A stretch of DNA of 64,000 nucleotides from Panorpa germanica. Taxonomy: Eukaryota > Arthropoda > Insecta > Mecoptera > Panorpidae. The notes below the pieces were generated by a model. That model was not told the origin of the DNA. It worked only from the letters and a program-made list of their open reading frames with translations, and ran no database searches. The DNA is taken from positions 4,960,001-5,024,000 of the forward strand of contig OY783203.1 in NCBI GenBank assembly GCA_963678705.1. The letters run 5' to 3'. The position numbers and the translations under genes are program-made. Every line of letters begins with the position of its first letter. The stretch's first letter is position 1. Shown in pieces: positions 1-10,600 of this stretch.

Positions 1-118
1 CTATATCTCCGTCAATATTTAGATATTTAATAAAATAGACACGTCAATACACATTTATTAACATCAATTTCAATCAACAATTCAAAAATCGACCACTAAA
101 AAATGAGGACACAAGCCC
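1..118. repeat. 118-bp dispersed repeat, copy A (cut by window edge)
   Basis: This stretch matches 48402-48519 in the same orientation over 118 bp with about seven mismatches. Similarity stops at the shared 'ACACAAGCCC'. The left end lies outside the window, so full length and class are unknown. No terminal inverted repeat is visible and it has no coding potential. The high similarity suggests a fairly recent dispersed family. Confidence 0.8.
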
Positions 119-483
119 ATTGGCCTATTAAAACAGTTTCACATAGTAGACTTGTTTATTTGGTAGTATAATGGTATAGTCATATATACAAGTATACCAA
201 AACATCATAAATAAAATATAAATACATAATATATTTGTTTTTTATATGATTTTGATATAAACTTTCATGACGCCTATTTCTAGTTCTTTATTTCCCACGA
301 AATGGCCACGTAATGGCTGTTGCGAACTGTCGTTCATCGTAAACAATAAAACACTGAGAGGACGAAGAGAAGATGAGAAGATGACATCTCTTAATCTCCA
401 GGTCGAATATACTGAAGATAGAGACACAATTGGTGGAATGTTTTATGAAATAGTTAATAGAAATAATTAAATCAAAATTGAAT
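119..483. other. Unassigned AT-rich spacer
   Basis: No recognisable gene or repeat. Both strands are open for about 60 codons around 242-470, but neither reading has a recognisable domain and the composition is that of the surroundings. Confidence 0.5.
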
Positions 484-538
484 GACAGAGTGGATGACAG
501 TATTGATGACTGACGATTACTACTGTGTCTTTGGGTTT
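484..538 (+). mobile_element. SINE head fragment (tRNA-like part)
   Basis: The segment matches the first 55 bp of the SINE seen intact at 52566-52836: a 'CAGAGTGG' A-box-like part, the spacer 'ATTGATG', then 'TACTGTGTCTTTGGGTTT' leading to the B box. Similarity stops about 14 bp before the mariner relic begins. The rest of the SINE is missing. Confidence 0.6.
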
Positions 539-551
539 CATTCTGTAGTCT

Positions 552-855
552 TGCATGTTAAAATTCCTATGTAAAATTTGCTATACGGATTCTTTATAAA
601 TTCCTACAGTTTCAGCAATCGAACGAACACTTAACCGATGGTCAGATCGAATCAGATTACCAAACAGGAATTTTTTCGATATTGTCATGCTTATTTGATG
701 TGGAAGGGCTACCCAAAACCGCTTAAACCATTCAAAGGCAAAAAATATTCTTTGCATTACACTTCCTTCAACAAATTATAAGTTTTAGTACCAGTTTTTC
801 CAAGTTCCATGTGAAATTTCACAATCATTCGTTGCTCTATTGTTACACTTAACAT
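552..855 (-). pseudogene. mariner-family transposase relic (N-terminal DNA-binding region)
   Basis: The minus strand reads as the N-terminal part of a mariner (IS630/Tc1/mariner superfamily) transposase. It begins near 855 with MLSVTIEQR, followed by VKFHMELGKTGTKT and NLLKEV, the first helix-turn-helix. After a frame shift comes FEWFKRF, then IRSDHRLSVRSIAETVGI, the second helix-turn-helix, and KESV. An in-frame TAG is followed by QILHRNFNMQ. The acidic 'GRPST' linker between the two DNA-binding domains is missing or unrecognisable, and the entire DDD catalytic domain is absent because similarity stops near 552. A full transposase is about 345 residues; this covers roughly the first 110. It is dead: frameshift, stop and no catalytic core. 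A SINE head lies directly beyond the truncation. The motif order is diagnostic; the subfamily is not determinable. Confidence 0.8.
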
Positions 856-1098
856 TTTTCCGGTGAAACAAGACAGAACTCTAATGGATATACTGCTTTG
901 TTTACAGAAGCGAGAGACACAGCTGTCCGCGCATACACACTTCTTCTGTAACAGTATCAATCTCGTTATTTAATAGCAGCACCTCGTATACAGTACAAAG
1001 ATACAACATCCTGTACCGTATATCATATGTTTGAATTTAAACAAACGTGTTCAGTTATTTCAATAAATCATTCTGTATTATTGAGACACGTTATCAGA

Positions 1099-1314
1099 TT
1101 ATTGTATAATAAAAAAATATATAGGATATATTAAACGTTGTTTAGTCACGTGAGATACCGTGAGTCGTCCAGTCAGACTGGTCCAGGCTGTAAGAAGGTG
1201 GGAGGGACATGGAAAGGGCCTTATCAGGTGTGGTCACTTACAGTGCTGGACGATGCAGTTGGTTTCGTCGCACCGTTGTCGATATTCTTTTGTCTCTGGT
1301 TTCATAAAATGCAT
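1099..1314 (-). CDS. Candidate small two-exon gene, function unknown
   Basis: On the minus strand an ATG at 1314 opens exon 1 (1314-1242). This ends at a consensus donor (GTAAGT, 1241-1236). A 54-nt intron follows, with a CTGAT branch-like motif and a pyrimidine-rich acceptor TTCTTACAG ending at 1188. Exon 2 (1187-1099) continues the frame to a TAA. The joined product would be 53 residues, beginning MHFMKPETKEYRQRC and crossing the junction at QHSWTSLTG. Without splicing the frame hits TGA at once, so the intron restores an ORF. The segment is clearly richer in GC than its flanks. The last dozen residues are AT-coded and may be intron or UTR. No family is recognised. It lies between the mariner relic and the Helitron. 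Chance or an old repeat remains possible. Confidence 0.28.
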
Positions 1315-1380
1315 CTTCTTTTGATTTTATTACAATCGTTTTAGTTCTACTTGTTTTTATTTTATTTTTATAATAAATTA

Positions 1381-1989
1381 TCCTATATTATAATGTTCCA
1401 AGTGAAAGTTTATTTATTTATATGCGACCGCGATTTGTATGGTGGCTCGAAAACTGCTCCGCGCATTTTCTTGAAAATTGTCTATTTCGTAGAGAAAAAA
1501 TTGGCGTTCTCGGATTTCCCCCTGAATTTCCTGGAAACCCGTAATTTCGGAAAAGCTAAAAAAAATTATTTTTACTTTTTGATCTATAACTTTTAATTTG
1601 TAAAAGATAGAAAGTTGAAATTTGGCATATGTATTACGGTGTTCAATACTAAATTTTTTTGAAAATTAGAAATTAAGAAATTGGAAAAGGGGCGTTGAGA
1701 ATATTAGGGGGCCCGGAAGAAAACTTTAGAGAAAACTCAAATGTTATTAAGAAAAAAAATTCAAAATTCTTGAATTTTATTTGGGGGCACGGGGCGGTTT
1801 TTGTCAAGGGTAAAAATAGGGCTAGAAACTTGAAATTTTATATATGGACTAACTTTCGTACCTAATTTATCTATCCTAAATTTTGAAAAAAAAGTTAATA
1901 TTTCAATTTAAAAATGGAATTAAATATTGAAATGAAATCCAATTTACACTCAAAAGACAGTCGTCGCTTGCGACGGGGGTAAACTCTAG
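1381..1989 (+). mobile_element. Non-autonomous Helitron, both ends visible
   Basis: The 609-bp element starts with TCCTATATTATAATG directly after a host A (1380). It ends with CTAG (1986-1989) directly before a host T (1990), the A|T insertion signature of Helitrons. About 10 bases upstream of CTAG is a GC hairpin, CGTCGC-TT-GCGACG (1962-1975), as expected of a Helitron terminator. There is no terminal inverted repeat or target duplication. Inside is AT-rich sequence with the 'TGGCTCGAAAACTGCTCC' block typical of insect Helitron 5' regions. There is no Rep/helicase coding sequence, so mobility would depend on an autonomous relative. A second copy with the same 3' end lies at 34130-34595. Confidence 0.85.
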
Positions 1990-3484
1990 TTTATTTCAAT
2001 TGATTATAAACTTAATTTATTTTTAATTAAGTTAGTAGAAGTCAAGTTCTTGTCGTCATGCGTATAATTGCTATTTAGGAGTTTCTAGGGTGTATATTGG
2101 CTTTGTGCGCCTGCAGTTAAATGCGCCACTGCGCCTTTGGTTTAATTTTGGTAAATGTAAATCAACGTTCGTCTGGTGAACTAGTTTACAGAGAACGATG
2201 ACGTCATATTTGTTCCGTCTACATACTTCATTTTATACTTTTGAATAAATATTACAATTAATGACATCAGAACCCCATAAATACGTCATAAAGACATTTA
2301 AAGAGTGCTGGTTGTAGAATTAACAGACTAATAAGAGAGATAAAAAAAATTACAGCGTTATTTTAATGGCTATAAAATTTGATATAAATAATAAAAACAA
2401 ATATTTTATTGTTCAAGAAATCGTTTATTATTAATTTAATAATGCAGTAGCAAATTTGGTTCATAGATGGATTTTCATTTGGATTTGTTATTGAATTGAT
2501 TATTTGGGAAACTATAAGTTAGTTTCTTGACGAAATCACTTTTTAGAGAAATGTGATCTCTTATGATAAACACGCATTACAGAAAGAACCCTCATAAATC
2601 AATATGACTGGTAACGAAATATGGCAACTGAGAAACAACCCTATAAGAAATCACTGGCATTATCTTTTGTAATGAATAAGAATCGATCAAAAACAAAAAA
2701 AAAATTAAATCATTTTTTCACACAATAAGAAAATCATCCTGGAAAAAATTAAAATAAATTTTTTGTCAAATTAATAGTTTTAAATGGTGTTAAAACAACC
2801 ATTAAGAATATATTATAGCAATAAACAAACACTTTCATTCTTTCTTAATAGCCAATATAATTAATCATTTTCAATTATGTTCTTTTATAGCCATTCAATA
2901 TAATTACTTATATACATTTAGCATTTATAATAAGTAAATGTTTTGTGCAAAAAAAGTTTTTATACATGTTCAAATTCTTACCATTAATTTATATATATAC
3001 ATAATAAATTCTTTGTATAATAAACATAATTATTTTTTCAAATTACTACACTTAGGGTTGGTGTATTGGCTAAACTAGTTGCAATATCTCAATAGAGATG
3101 GCAGCGCCGGCTAACCTTTATTTTATAAAACTAATAATCTTCATTGATGTAACACTATATCAAATACTTTTTCAATATTATTTTATGTAGTTCCGTTAAA
3201 AGGAATAACCAATTACCAATACAGTTTGTATATAATTGTAATCTTTGATAAATATACCATTTTTGGAGATACCAGAGAAAAGGTGTTCCATAAAAGTTAA
3301 ATGATAAATTTAGAGATGGCAGCACTTGTCATTGTTAACTTTCCGAAGGTTTTATAAGATTATATTTAATTATATAAATAAATAGTATTTTTTAATAATT
3401 ACAATATATTAAATAATCGTTTAATAATTATGGTTCTGTACTTTGATATACATTTTTTTTTAAGTTAATCGATACAACGCCCTT
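1990..3484. other. AT-rich spacer, no gene recognised
   Basis: I see no gene or repeat family. TGACGTCA near 2199-2206 may be a CRE-type site or a remnant of the 'GTGTGACAAG' family. Two 'AGAGATGGCAGC' words occur near 3095 and 3312. The rest is low-complexity A/T. Confidence 0.4.
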
Positions 3485-3560
3485 TTAGTCAACTCAAAGG
3501 CGTGGTTGCGCATGCGCTCTGTCATCTAAGTTGAATATCGATTGGTTTTACTTGTTCTGT
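3485..3560. promoter_or_regulatory. Candidate promoter-type element cluster (NRF1-like)
   Basis: GCGCATGCGC (3508-3517) is the core of the NRF1/Ewg recognition palindrome, common in animal core promoters. It is flanked by the inverted repeat CGCCCTTT/AAAGGCG just upstream, an ATCGAT at 3469 and 3537, and an inverted CCAAT box (ATTGG, 3541). CpG is locally enriched in a very AT-rich setting. No TATA box or confident downstream exon is seen, so direction is undetermined. Confidence 0.3.
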
Positions 3561-4036
3561 TATTTAAATAAATGCATTAGACACTAACCTAACAAAGATG
3601 AATTCTATGTAACGTTTTTAACAATAATGGAGTCCCCATATACATAATATTTTAGTAAAATTGGACAATATATACGAAATTTTGTGAGGTTACAAAAGTA
3701 ACACCTAAGTTTTTACGATATACTATGCGAGAAGCATAAACTCTTCGAAAAATGAATGGATTACTTATATATAACATAACCTAACTTAATTGATATTTAT
3801 ATTACTTTAATTTATAAATATTTATCCGTATAAAGAGGATATTATTCAGTCAAGACAAACGATAGTAATTTTGTCCGATAAGTAACTATGAAAAATATTT
3901 CATAAATAATTTCATGTCATAGTAAATTTCATAGTAAAGTACAATGCGGGAGATGTGTTTGCATGCGCTCCAAAACGAGGGGGCGCTGGGTTAGACTGAA
4001 GCTTAGATATATATATATATATTTACAAATTCGTTA
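3561..4036. other. AT-rich spacer
   Basis: No gene seen. 'GCATGCGCTC' near 3961 echoes the 3.5-kb palindrome, and 'GGGGGCGCTGG' lies close by. A short (TA)n precedes the next repeat. Confidence 0.35.
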
Positions 4037-4116
4037 TTCTAAGTGGCATCCATTAATTATGCCACACGTAAAGGAGGAGGGGGCTTCACAATATGTGACA
4101 AGACGTGGAGAGAAAT
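4037..4116 (+). repeat. Dispersed 'GTGTGACAAG' repeat, copy 1
   Basis: Shares with the minus strand of 40437-40545 the order TGGCA-CC, ATTAATTATG, a G-rich run, TGTGACAAGA and GAGAGAAAT. A third, shorter relative lies at 32722-32798. No terminal repeats or ORF are visible; the class is unknown. Confidence 0.55.
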
Positions 4117-4994
4117 ATAATTTTTTGCTTTCTAAATAATTTTTTTATATTTGATTTTATAATTAATTATATTATAATTATATTATTAATTATGTTATAT
4201 AATTAAAACATAGATTGTAACTATAAAAATGAACATATTAGGTCCACAAAGATAACTGAATTCATAGTACAATTTAAAACCAACGCCATAACCCTATTAA
4301 AAAAGCAAAACCATTTGCTGAGACAGACATATATATAGTATAAGCTTCTTTATACTTTTATTTTTAAATGAGCAAAATGCTTATTCAGAGTTTTAACAAT
4401 TTTATATAAACACTTAAGAAGAATTTCATTGTTCCTAAGAAGTTTTCTATTTTTCGCAATAAAAGTTTTAAGTAAATCTGTATTTAAAGTTATCTAAGCT
4501 TTTGAGTTAAAGTGGAAATAAAGTTAGGGGTGGTAAAATGAAGAATCTCTATTTTTAGTTAAAAGACCCTCGCATAAGTAATAAGTATACGTAGTATATA
4601 CGGTATAAGCCATACGCATTCGAATTTAGAGACGGAAACGTACCAAAGACTGTAATTCCACTGTTGTAGCTGTACCACCATTATATATGTACAGTCACAC
4701 GAACTAGTTTATAGTATACGCGTTAAGATGGCTGCCGTATAACATTAAGCAGGGGTGGGCAGGTTTTTGTATGGTAAGCACTACGTCTGATATATTTCAA
4801 GAAATGAGGTTACCTGACAACTAAAAAAAGCATAAGTCTAATTAATTATGATTATAAATAATATATTTGTTATAAAAAATAAAAATCAAGCAAAAACTCC
4901 GTGTAGAATATTAAGTTAGCATAAATTTTAAACTTTATTTCACTTTATCATTGACGGCATTGTAAATTGTTAATAACTTGTATGGTGTCTTGGT

Positions 4995-4998
<4 letters not shown>
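4117..4998. other. AT-rich spacer
   Basis: No coding signal. AAGATGGC at 4725-4732 is a Pho/YY1-type word. Otherwise A/T-rich low-complexity sequence. Confidence 0.4.

Positions 4999-5058
<60 letters not shown>
4999..5058. repeat. (TA)n microsatellite
   Basis: About 30 perfect TA units. Confidence 0.98.
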
Positions 5059-5062
<4 letters not shown>

Positions 5063-5800
5063 ACTTTATTAATTAGCGTAGGTTATAATTATTGTTTCAG
5101 AATATTTATTAGTTCAATTTGAAACGCTGGAAATACAATTACATTCTTCTATCTAAACTTCTTTTTATTTGTTTGAAAATAGACCACTAGCTTATATACT
5201 GTAAGTGTGTTTTTCTATAATTTGTCAATGCCATGAAGAAACTAAGTACGTTAGTCTTCAGAGAGGTGAACTGATCGAAAGAGAGAAGTAGTTATTATAA
5301 TCTAAAAGTCCATACTTACTAAGTGCTAAACTAAATCTTAGATATTCTTTACCTGTACCCCAAACAAAATAATCGTAAGATAATGAATTTGAAATAACAT
5401 TTTCCAGAAATATATCAATATTGAGGCTCGTTCACTTCGGTAGTCTTGTCTACCTCTGCCATAAATGAAATATAGATACAGTTACAAATAGAAATAGCTA
5501 ATTAAATTTAAAATAATACTCAATTAAATAATTTCATGTTTTGTTTATTTAAAACTATTAATATTCTGTAAATTATGCAAAACTAATTTGAGATAAATTA
5601 AGATAATTGTTTTAAGTTGAACTTGGTCGTAAAATGACTAGTACTTTACCTGGAATCACTACAAATTATTAAACGGAACTTGGGAATCGAGAACAGGGCC
5701 ATAAACACGCAATTGTCGGTGTCACTATCATAATTATTTTGTTTGTACTTATTTATAATTTACATCATGAGTATACTATGAAAAAACACTGTAAACATTA
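5059..5800. other. AT-rich spacer
   Basis: No gene, repeat family or clear regulatory cluster recognised. Confidence 0.4.
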
Positions 5801-5840
5801 CTATGTGATCATATACCTGGGTGCTAGGGTATGATCATAG
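5801..5840. other. Inverted repeat / potential stem-loop
   Basis: The arms CTATGtGATCATAtACC and GGGTATGATCATAG face each other across a short loop, forming an imperfect 14-bp stem. The stem is AT-rich with a GC cap and there is no T-run, so it is not an obvious terminator. Confidence 0.5.
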
Positions 5841-5887
5841 CAATATTTATTTGATACTATAGCAATTAGACAAGACTTAATTAGAAA

Positions 5888-6035
5888 ATTGCTAGCTAGC
5901 TTGCCACAAGCTAATTTCAAAGTCATTTTTTATTTTTCATATAGAAATTGACTTGTAGTATAAGGTGCATACTCACAAGCTTGCTATAACCTAGTTGCAA
6001 ATTCCAAATTCATTTTCTATATTGGACTTATATGT
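5888..6035. repeat. 'AGCTTG' dispersed repeat, two-unit copy
   Basis: Contains two diverged units about 80 bp apart. Each has AGCTTG(C/T)..AAGC, then AATT(C)..A..TTCATTTTCTAT and CATATAGAAATTG. The same units recur at 15541, 26872, 33708, 39888, 43425, 48522, 57608 and 61310. Class unknown. Confidence 0.6.
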
Positions 6036-6888
6036 TAGTAACGTGAGATAACTTACTAGAGAGAGAGAATTGATAGAGAGGAGCAAGATTCCTTCTATAT
6101 ATATCCGAGGTAATTAAATATTTATAACTAAATATAACTGATACTCAAAATATATTAGGAATAATTTAAGTACGTATACCTTACTTTTCTCAATAACATA
6201 AGTTAAGGCAAAATGTTTTCAATTACTTGAATTTGCTTGTACTACATTAGCAAGTTGAATATTGCACATTACATTACAATTTCTATGGTAAAGGTATTAA
6301 ATGAACCTTAGACTTAGCTTACAGCAAACTATCAAACTTTAAACTTTCTCTGCAATAAATTTTTCCACGTGGGCTGAGTATTAGCTTGGAACAGTCGCGC
6401 TGAAACCTCATTTATAAAAATGTTATGTGATTTTGTCTTCGTAAAAATATACGAGCTGTATTTAAAAAATAACGAAAATTTGTAATTTAAAAAAGCCCGC
6501 GCTAATTATTTTATAACTCAATGGCTATGCCAAATATGATATGTAAGATTGATGAACCCGTTTGTTTACAGCACCTGGTTAAAGTGTTTTTAAATCACTA
6601 CACCATTAGAATTGACAATTGTATCATAAAAATATGAACCGTGTATATTAATTAGATTTTGTTTGAATTTATTAAAATTAATATTCAAAATTCAAACAAA
6701 AGTGAAAAATAATATATTAAAAATAAATAAGATACCTAATTTTAAAATATTCGTACATATATAAACCTGTATTAAATTTTAAAACATTTTCAACAAAGTG
6801 TAAGTATATTTAGTGGTAATTGGTTAAGTTAAGGAGGAAATAAGTATAGGTTCCAAGCCAAATTCAATTGTACCCAGTCACAACTTAC
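6036..6888. other. AT-rich spacer
   Basis: No gene recognised. CACGTG near 6367 and a short CpG-richer patch (6360-6400) stand out weakly. Confidence 0.35.
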
Positions 6889-6946
6889 CGTTAATCTTGT
6901 GACACGCGTACCGTAGGTTCACCACCTCCGTACTAGGTAGTTTCAT
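6889..6946 (-). CDS. Candidate short first coding exon
   Basis: On the minus strand, ATG at 6946 opens 19 codons (MKLPSTEVVNLRYACHKIN) that run into a consensus donor, CG|GTAAGT (GTAAGT at 6888-6883). The exon is notably CpG-rich for this window. No upstream promoter, downstream acceptor or family match was established, and single GTAAGT words are expected by chance. This is a weak candidate. Confidence 0.18.
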
Positions 6947-8539
6947 TGAACGCGCGTTCAAGTTTACTCTTTTATTTTCATTGTATTAAATTACTAATTA
7001 CACTACTATAAAAAATGTCATTAAATTAAATGGTTGTGGCTATAGTCAATCAAAGTTATAGACATGTAATTCTGATTAAAACAATCATAAATACATTAAA
7101 TATGATTTAAAACGTAACACATAGTTGCAACAGTGATAAATTTTGACCATTAAATAAACATATTTTTTTAAGGTGTCATAAAATTCGTTTATCATCGTCT
7201 CAAAAGATTTATTTGACGTTTAATGTTTTTAAATGTAAAAAACCAATTTACATTTTGTTCATAGTACAAGTACACGTATGTACTCGTATAATGTATATCC
7301 TCAGTCAAATTTAACGGTAACATACAATTGTACGAGTAATTACCTATATAAAAGTAATTGTAGTAACTGGTTAAATAATATGAGTATATATTCTAAACAA
7401 TTAACATTTATTTCATTTTACTTTTTGCACCATTACTTGATGTTATGTTTTGCTTTTATTACGTATGAATAGTATTAGTGCTGACATTTTATTTTATGGT
7501 GCTCTCACTATTGTCACTTTGGTAGATTAGAGTTGTTTCACGTTACCACACTTTATCATGAAAGCATATCTTTTCTTGATTGTCTGCTAGCATGTGAAAT
7601 ATTACCCGAGATAAACCATATGGGGGCCCAATTAGGCATTGACAAGGAATACAAATAAATATAAAATTAAAATAAATAAATAATAAAAGACAAGAAATTT
7701 TACCTGAGACTAGAACGCAACCCGACCGAAACCCTATCAAGTTTCCTCGGAAAAGCCCTCTTGAGATAGCGGCAATTTTTCTTTCTAGAACCTTATCATT
7801 ATTCTTACATTATCTTTATCAGAATACTTACAGCTTTTGTAAAATTCGAGTTCACATTCGAAATAATGAGATTATAGCTTTTGTAACTAATTTATATTAA
7901 TACAATTATATATAAATTAAAAAAAAAAACAGTCATTGTTCTTTTCAATATAAATTTAGGAAAAAAACCCCGTGAAGCATCTGCAGTAATTTATAAAGCA
8001 TCAGTATACCCTGCAAGATTAAAGATTGCCTGAAAAATTTTAAAGCATGTAAACTTGGTAACACTTTTATTTTTACTAAAATGAAAGAGCAATAAACAAA
8101 ACTTGAGACAGATCTAAATGTGAGAACATGTCATAGAGTCGTAGCATCTAATATTTATGGTTTACATTAGTATAGGGTGTTTTTGGAAAAAGGATCTAAC
8201 GTTAGGTGTGAATTCCTTTGCACAATTCATTTCTATTTTATGTCTTTTTTTTTCTTTTTAATGTTTGTGACTTTAACACTTTAAATAGTGAGGTTAAATA
8301 GGTCAAGGTTGCCTAGGTTAGTTATTATAAATACAAGAACAATAACACATTAAACGTTATATTCCAGTGTCAGTCCGCATTGACAAAAATTTACACACAT
8401 ATACTATATTTGTATATAAGGACTATAAAAACTTAGAGTCATACTGCAAGCACAATTTATCTCGAATTGAACCAACTAGTAGTATTTAAATAGAATGAAG
8501 AATACTGAAATATACTAACACAATGCTACTGTAACTAGA
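6947..8539. other. AT-rich spacer
   Basis: Short open frames (for example 7278-7472 and 7543-7740) look like chance products of AT-rich sequence. A 'GGGGGCCCAATTAGG' word at 7622 resembles hAT subterminal sequence, but no partner end was found. Confidence 0.4.
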
Positions 8540-8935
8540 GCGTAAAACAAACTTTACTGAGTCTCCTAAGTTTTCTTCACACTTTCCTATTATTTCTCTT
8601 TCTTTGCTCTTCTTTCCACCACCTCTTTTCCCGTATTTCTGCCATCTGTACTTCCCTTCCTTTTTAGTGTTTCTCTCCCTGTTCTTCTCCTTCTCTCTTT
8701 TCTTACTTCTTCGTTCGTTATTCACTTGCAATATACTCACTCCGCTATCACACCCTCTCTCTACATTTACTTTCAACGTACTTCAACGTTTCCTCCACCT
8801 TCCCACGTATCACACATGCTTTCTTTTCCTCTTTTCCCCAAGGCCTTCCTCTTTCTTCGTTACCAGATCTAAATCAGGCGATCATTTTTGTTTCAGTACT
8901 TTCCTGTCATTCTAGGTTCTATGCTGTCCTTCTTA
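8540..8935 (-). mobile_element. LINE (non-LTR) 3' coding-end relic
   Basis: Read on the minus strand this is a decayed copy of the element at 22804-23419. ACVIRGKVEETLKYVESKC corresponds to the C-terminal zinc-knuckle region (CRVYGSEDETLEHIKFEC in the better copy). It is followed by the same Lys/Arg/Glu-rich tail with KYRWQKYGKR-like residues in place of RWMAEIVKR. The plus strand is therefore extremely pyrimidine-rich. Frameshifts are present. It is recognised by order and spacing, not by intact ORF. Confidence 0.6.
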
Positions 8936-10103
8936 TCCATATCTCATCTTACATATCGTTCTATTGCTGCAGTTGTACATATATTTCTCTTATTATCTAC
9001 CCTGTAACTAATAATATTTAATTTAAGTTAGGTTATGTTAAGAATATATTGCGAATCTTTCACAAAATCATAAAAAATAAATATAAACATAAAAACAAAC
9101 AAATTATTAAAAGTTAAAAGCGAAAATAAAGTAACATTTTCAATTGAAATAATAATAAACAACAAATTCGTGTGTGGCGTTTCTGTTTTGAGTATCTCAA
9201 TCAGTGAGTGTCTCCAAACCACATATGCTATGGAGATTAATAAAACGCAATTGAGTAAAAACAGAACAAGGATTATCAAAAAATAAACGATTATAATATT
9301 AGTCCAAAGAATAGCCACTGCAGTCAGTAGTCACTGAAAGCAGATTCAACAGAGATATTCATTTGAAAAGAAACAAGTGGACATCAAAGCATGGGCGTGC
9401 GCTGTCTGGTGAAATCTTTAACAAAATGAGAAAAAGTTGTTATATTCCTCCCTGTCATATATTTAGAGTACGCCCATGCATCACAGATAATATTTGTATT
9501 ATACATACAAATATACATTTGTATATTAGTAACTTTGTCAGAAAGACCACACAAGGAGGACAGAACTACTATATAAATAGATCTTGTTTTTAATTTGTTT
9601 TTATCGTTTTTAAGAAATTTCATTGAAGTTATAATATATTCATTTGTGAAAATATTTTTTCAAACAAACATCGATTGAACATTACACAATACCACTTGTA
9701 ACATTTGACATGCCCCCCTGCTTGCAGTCTATGTGATTCATTAGTTAAAATAGCACTGTTTTAGTGTTTACAATGATGAGGGTAAATTAAACAATTATGT
9801 TTCACTAATGTTAAAATATTCTCAGTCAAAATTACATCACCACATCCCACTAATATATAATATAAACAACATGTGGTAATAATATTAAAATTCATTGCAT
9901 AAACACCTGTGTGATGAGAACACGGTGTTACCATCAGTAAGCGAAGCGTCATGACTAATTGAAGTACGCTAATACACAAATTACACAACCTGACTCTTAG
10001 TATACACACAACACACAATTATTTAAGAAGGCACAGCACCAGTTGCGTAATGTTATCTATTTTTGCAAAAGTGCACAGAGTAAAATAAAATGATGTTATC
10101 TTT
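8936..10103. other. AT-rich spacer with short inverted repeat
   Basis: GCATGGGCGT (9389-9398) and its complement ACGCCCATGC (9470-9479) flank 71 bp. A 96-codon hydrophobic frame on the minus strand (9028-9318) is judged composition-driven. No gene recognised. Confidence 0.35.
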
Positions 10104-10357
10104 CCCAGTAAACAATTTGGTGAAGTGCCCTATTTAGTGACGTTTCTTCCACTATTTCACTTTAATTATAGTTCGCATCAACTTTATCTTCATTTGTATT
10201 CCGACAGGTGGAGTAATTTCGCCATTTGTAGCCGATAATGTACACATTTTATATGAAAAAATGTGAGAAACTGAACTATAAATGAACTCTTTCATGACAA
10301 AAAAATCATGACGCATCTTCAATATGATGTCAAAGTGACTCCAAAATGTTTACTGGG
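10104..10357. mobile_element. MITE with CCCAGTAAACA ends, copy 1
   Basis: 254 bp bounded by CCCAGTAAACA and TGTTTACTGGG, closely similar throughout to 44549-44810. Internally ATAGTTC and GAACTATAAATGAAC form a second inverted pair, so the element can fold back. Flanks are TTT and TTG, so no perfect duplication remains here. No ORF. Confidence 0.85.
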
Positions 10358-10600
10358 TTGTCAATATATCTATTATATCACATTTATCTGCGGTAACATT
10401 GCCAGTTCCCTCGTATAGAATATAGATTCGGTTTTAACCTTTTCTGTAGAAACGAGTTAGTGTTTGTTTATATAATTATTGTGTCCTTATTAATTGCAAT
10501 TTTATATTATTGCAACTAATTAATAAATAATTTGACAGCTGAAGTTCTGATGAAATAATAACAAATTACACGCACACGCGACGATACAGTCATAGTTATT
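10358..10600. other. AT-rich spacer
   Basis: Nothing recognised beyond low-complexity A/T. Confidence 0.4.

Noticed and set aside
1351..1596. 81-codon plus-strand frame
   Set aside because: Overlaps the Helitron 5' end; the two Helitron copies do not share an ORF here.
9028..9318. 96-codon hydrophobic minus-strand frame resembling membrane segments
   Set aside because: AT-rich DNA yields Phe/Ile/Leu runs by chance; there are no receptor motifs and no convincing splice sites.
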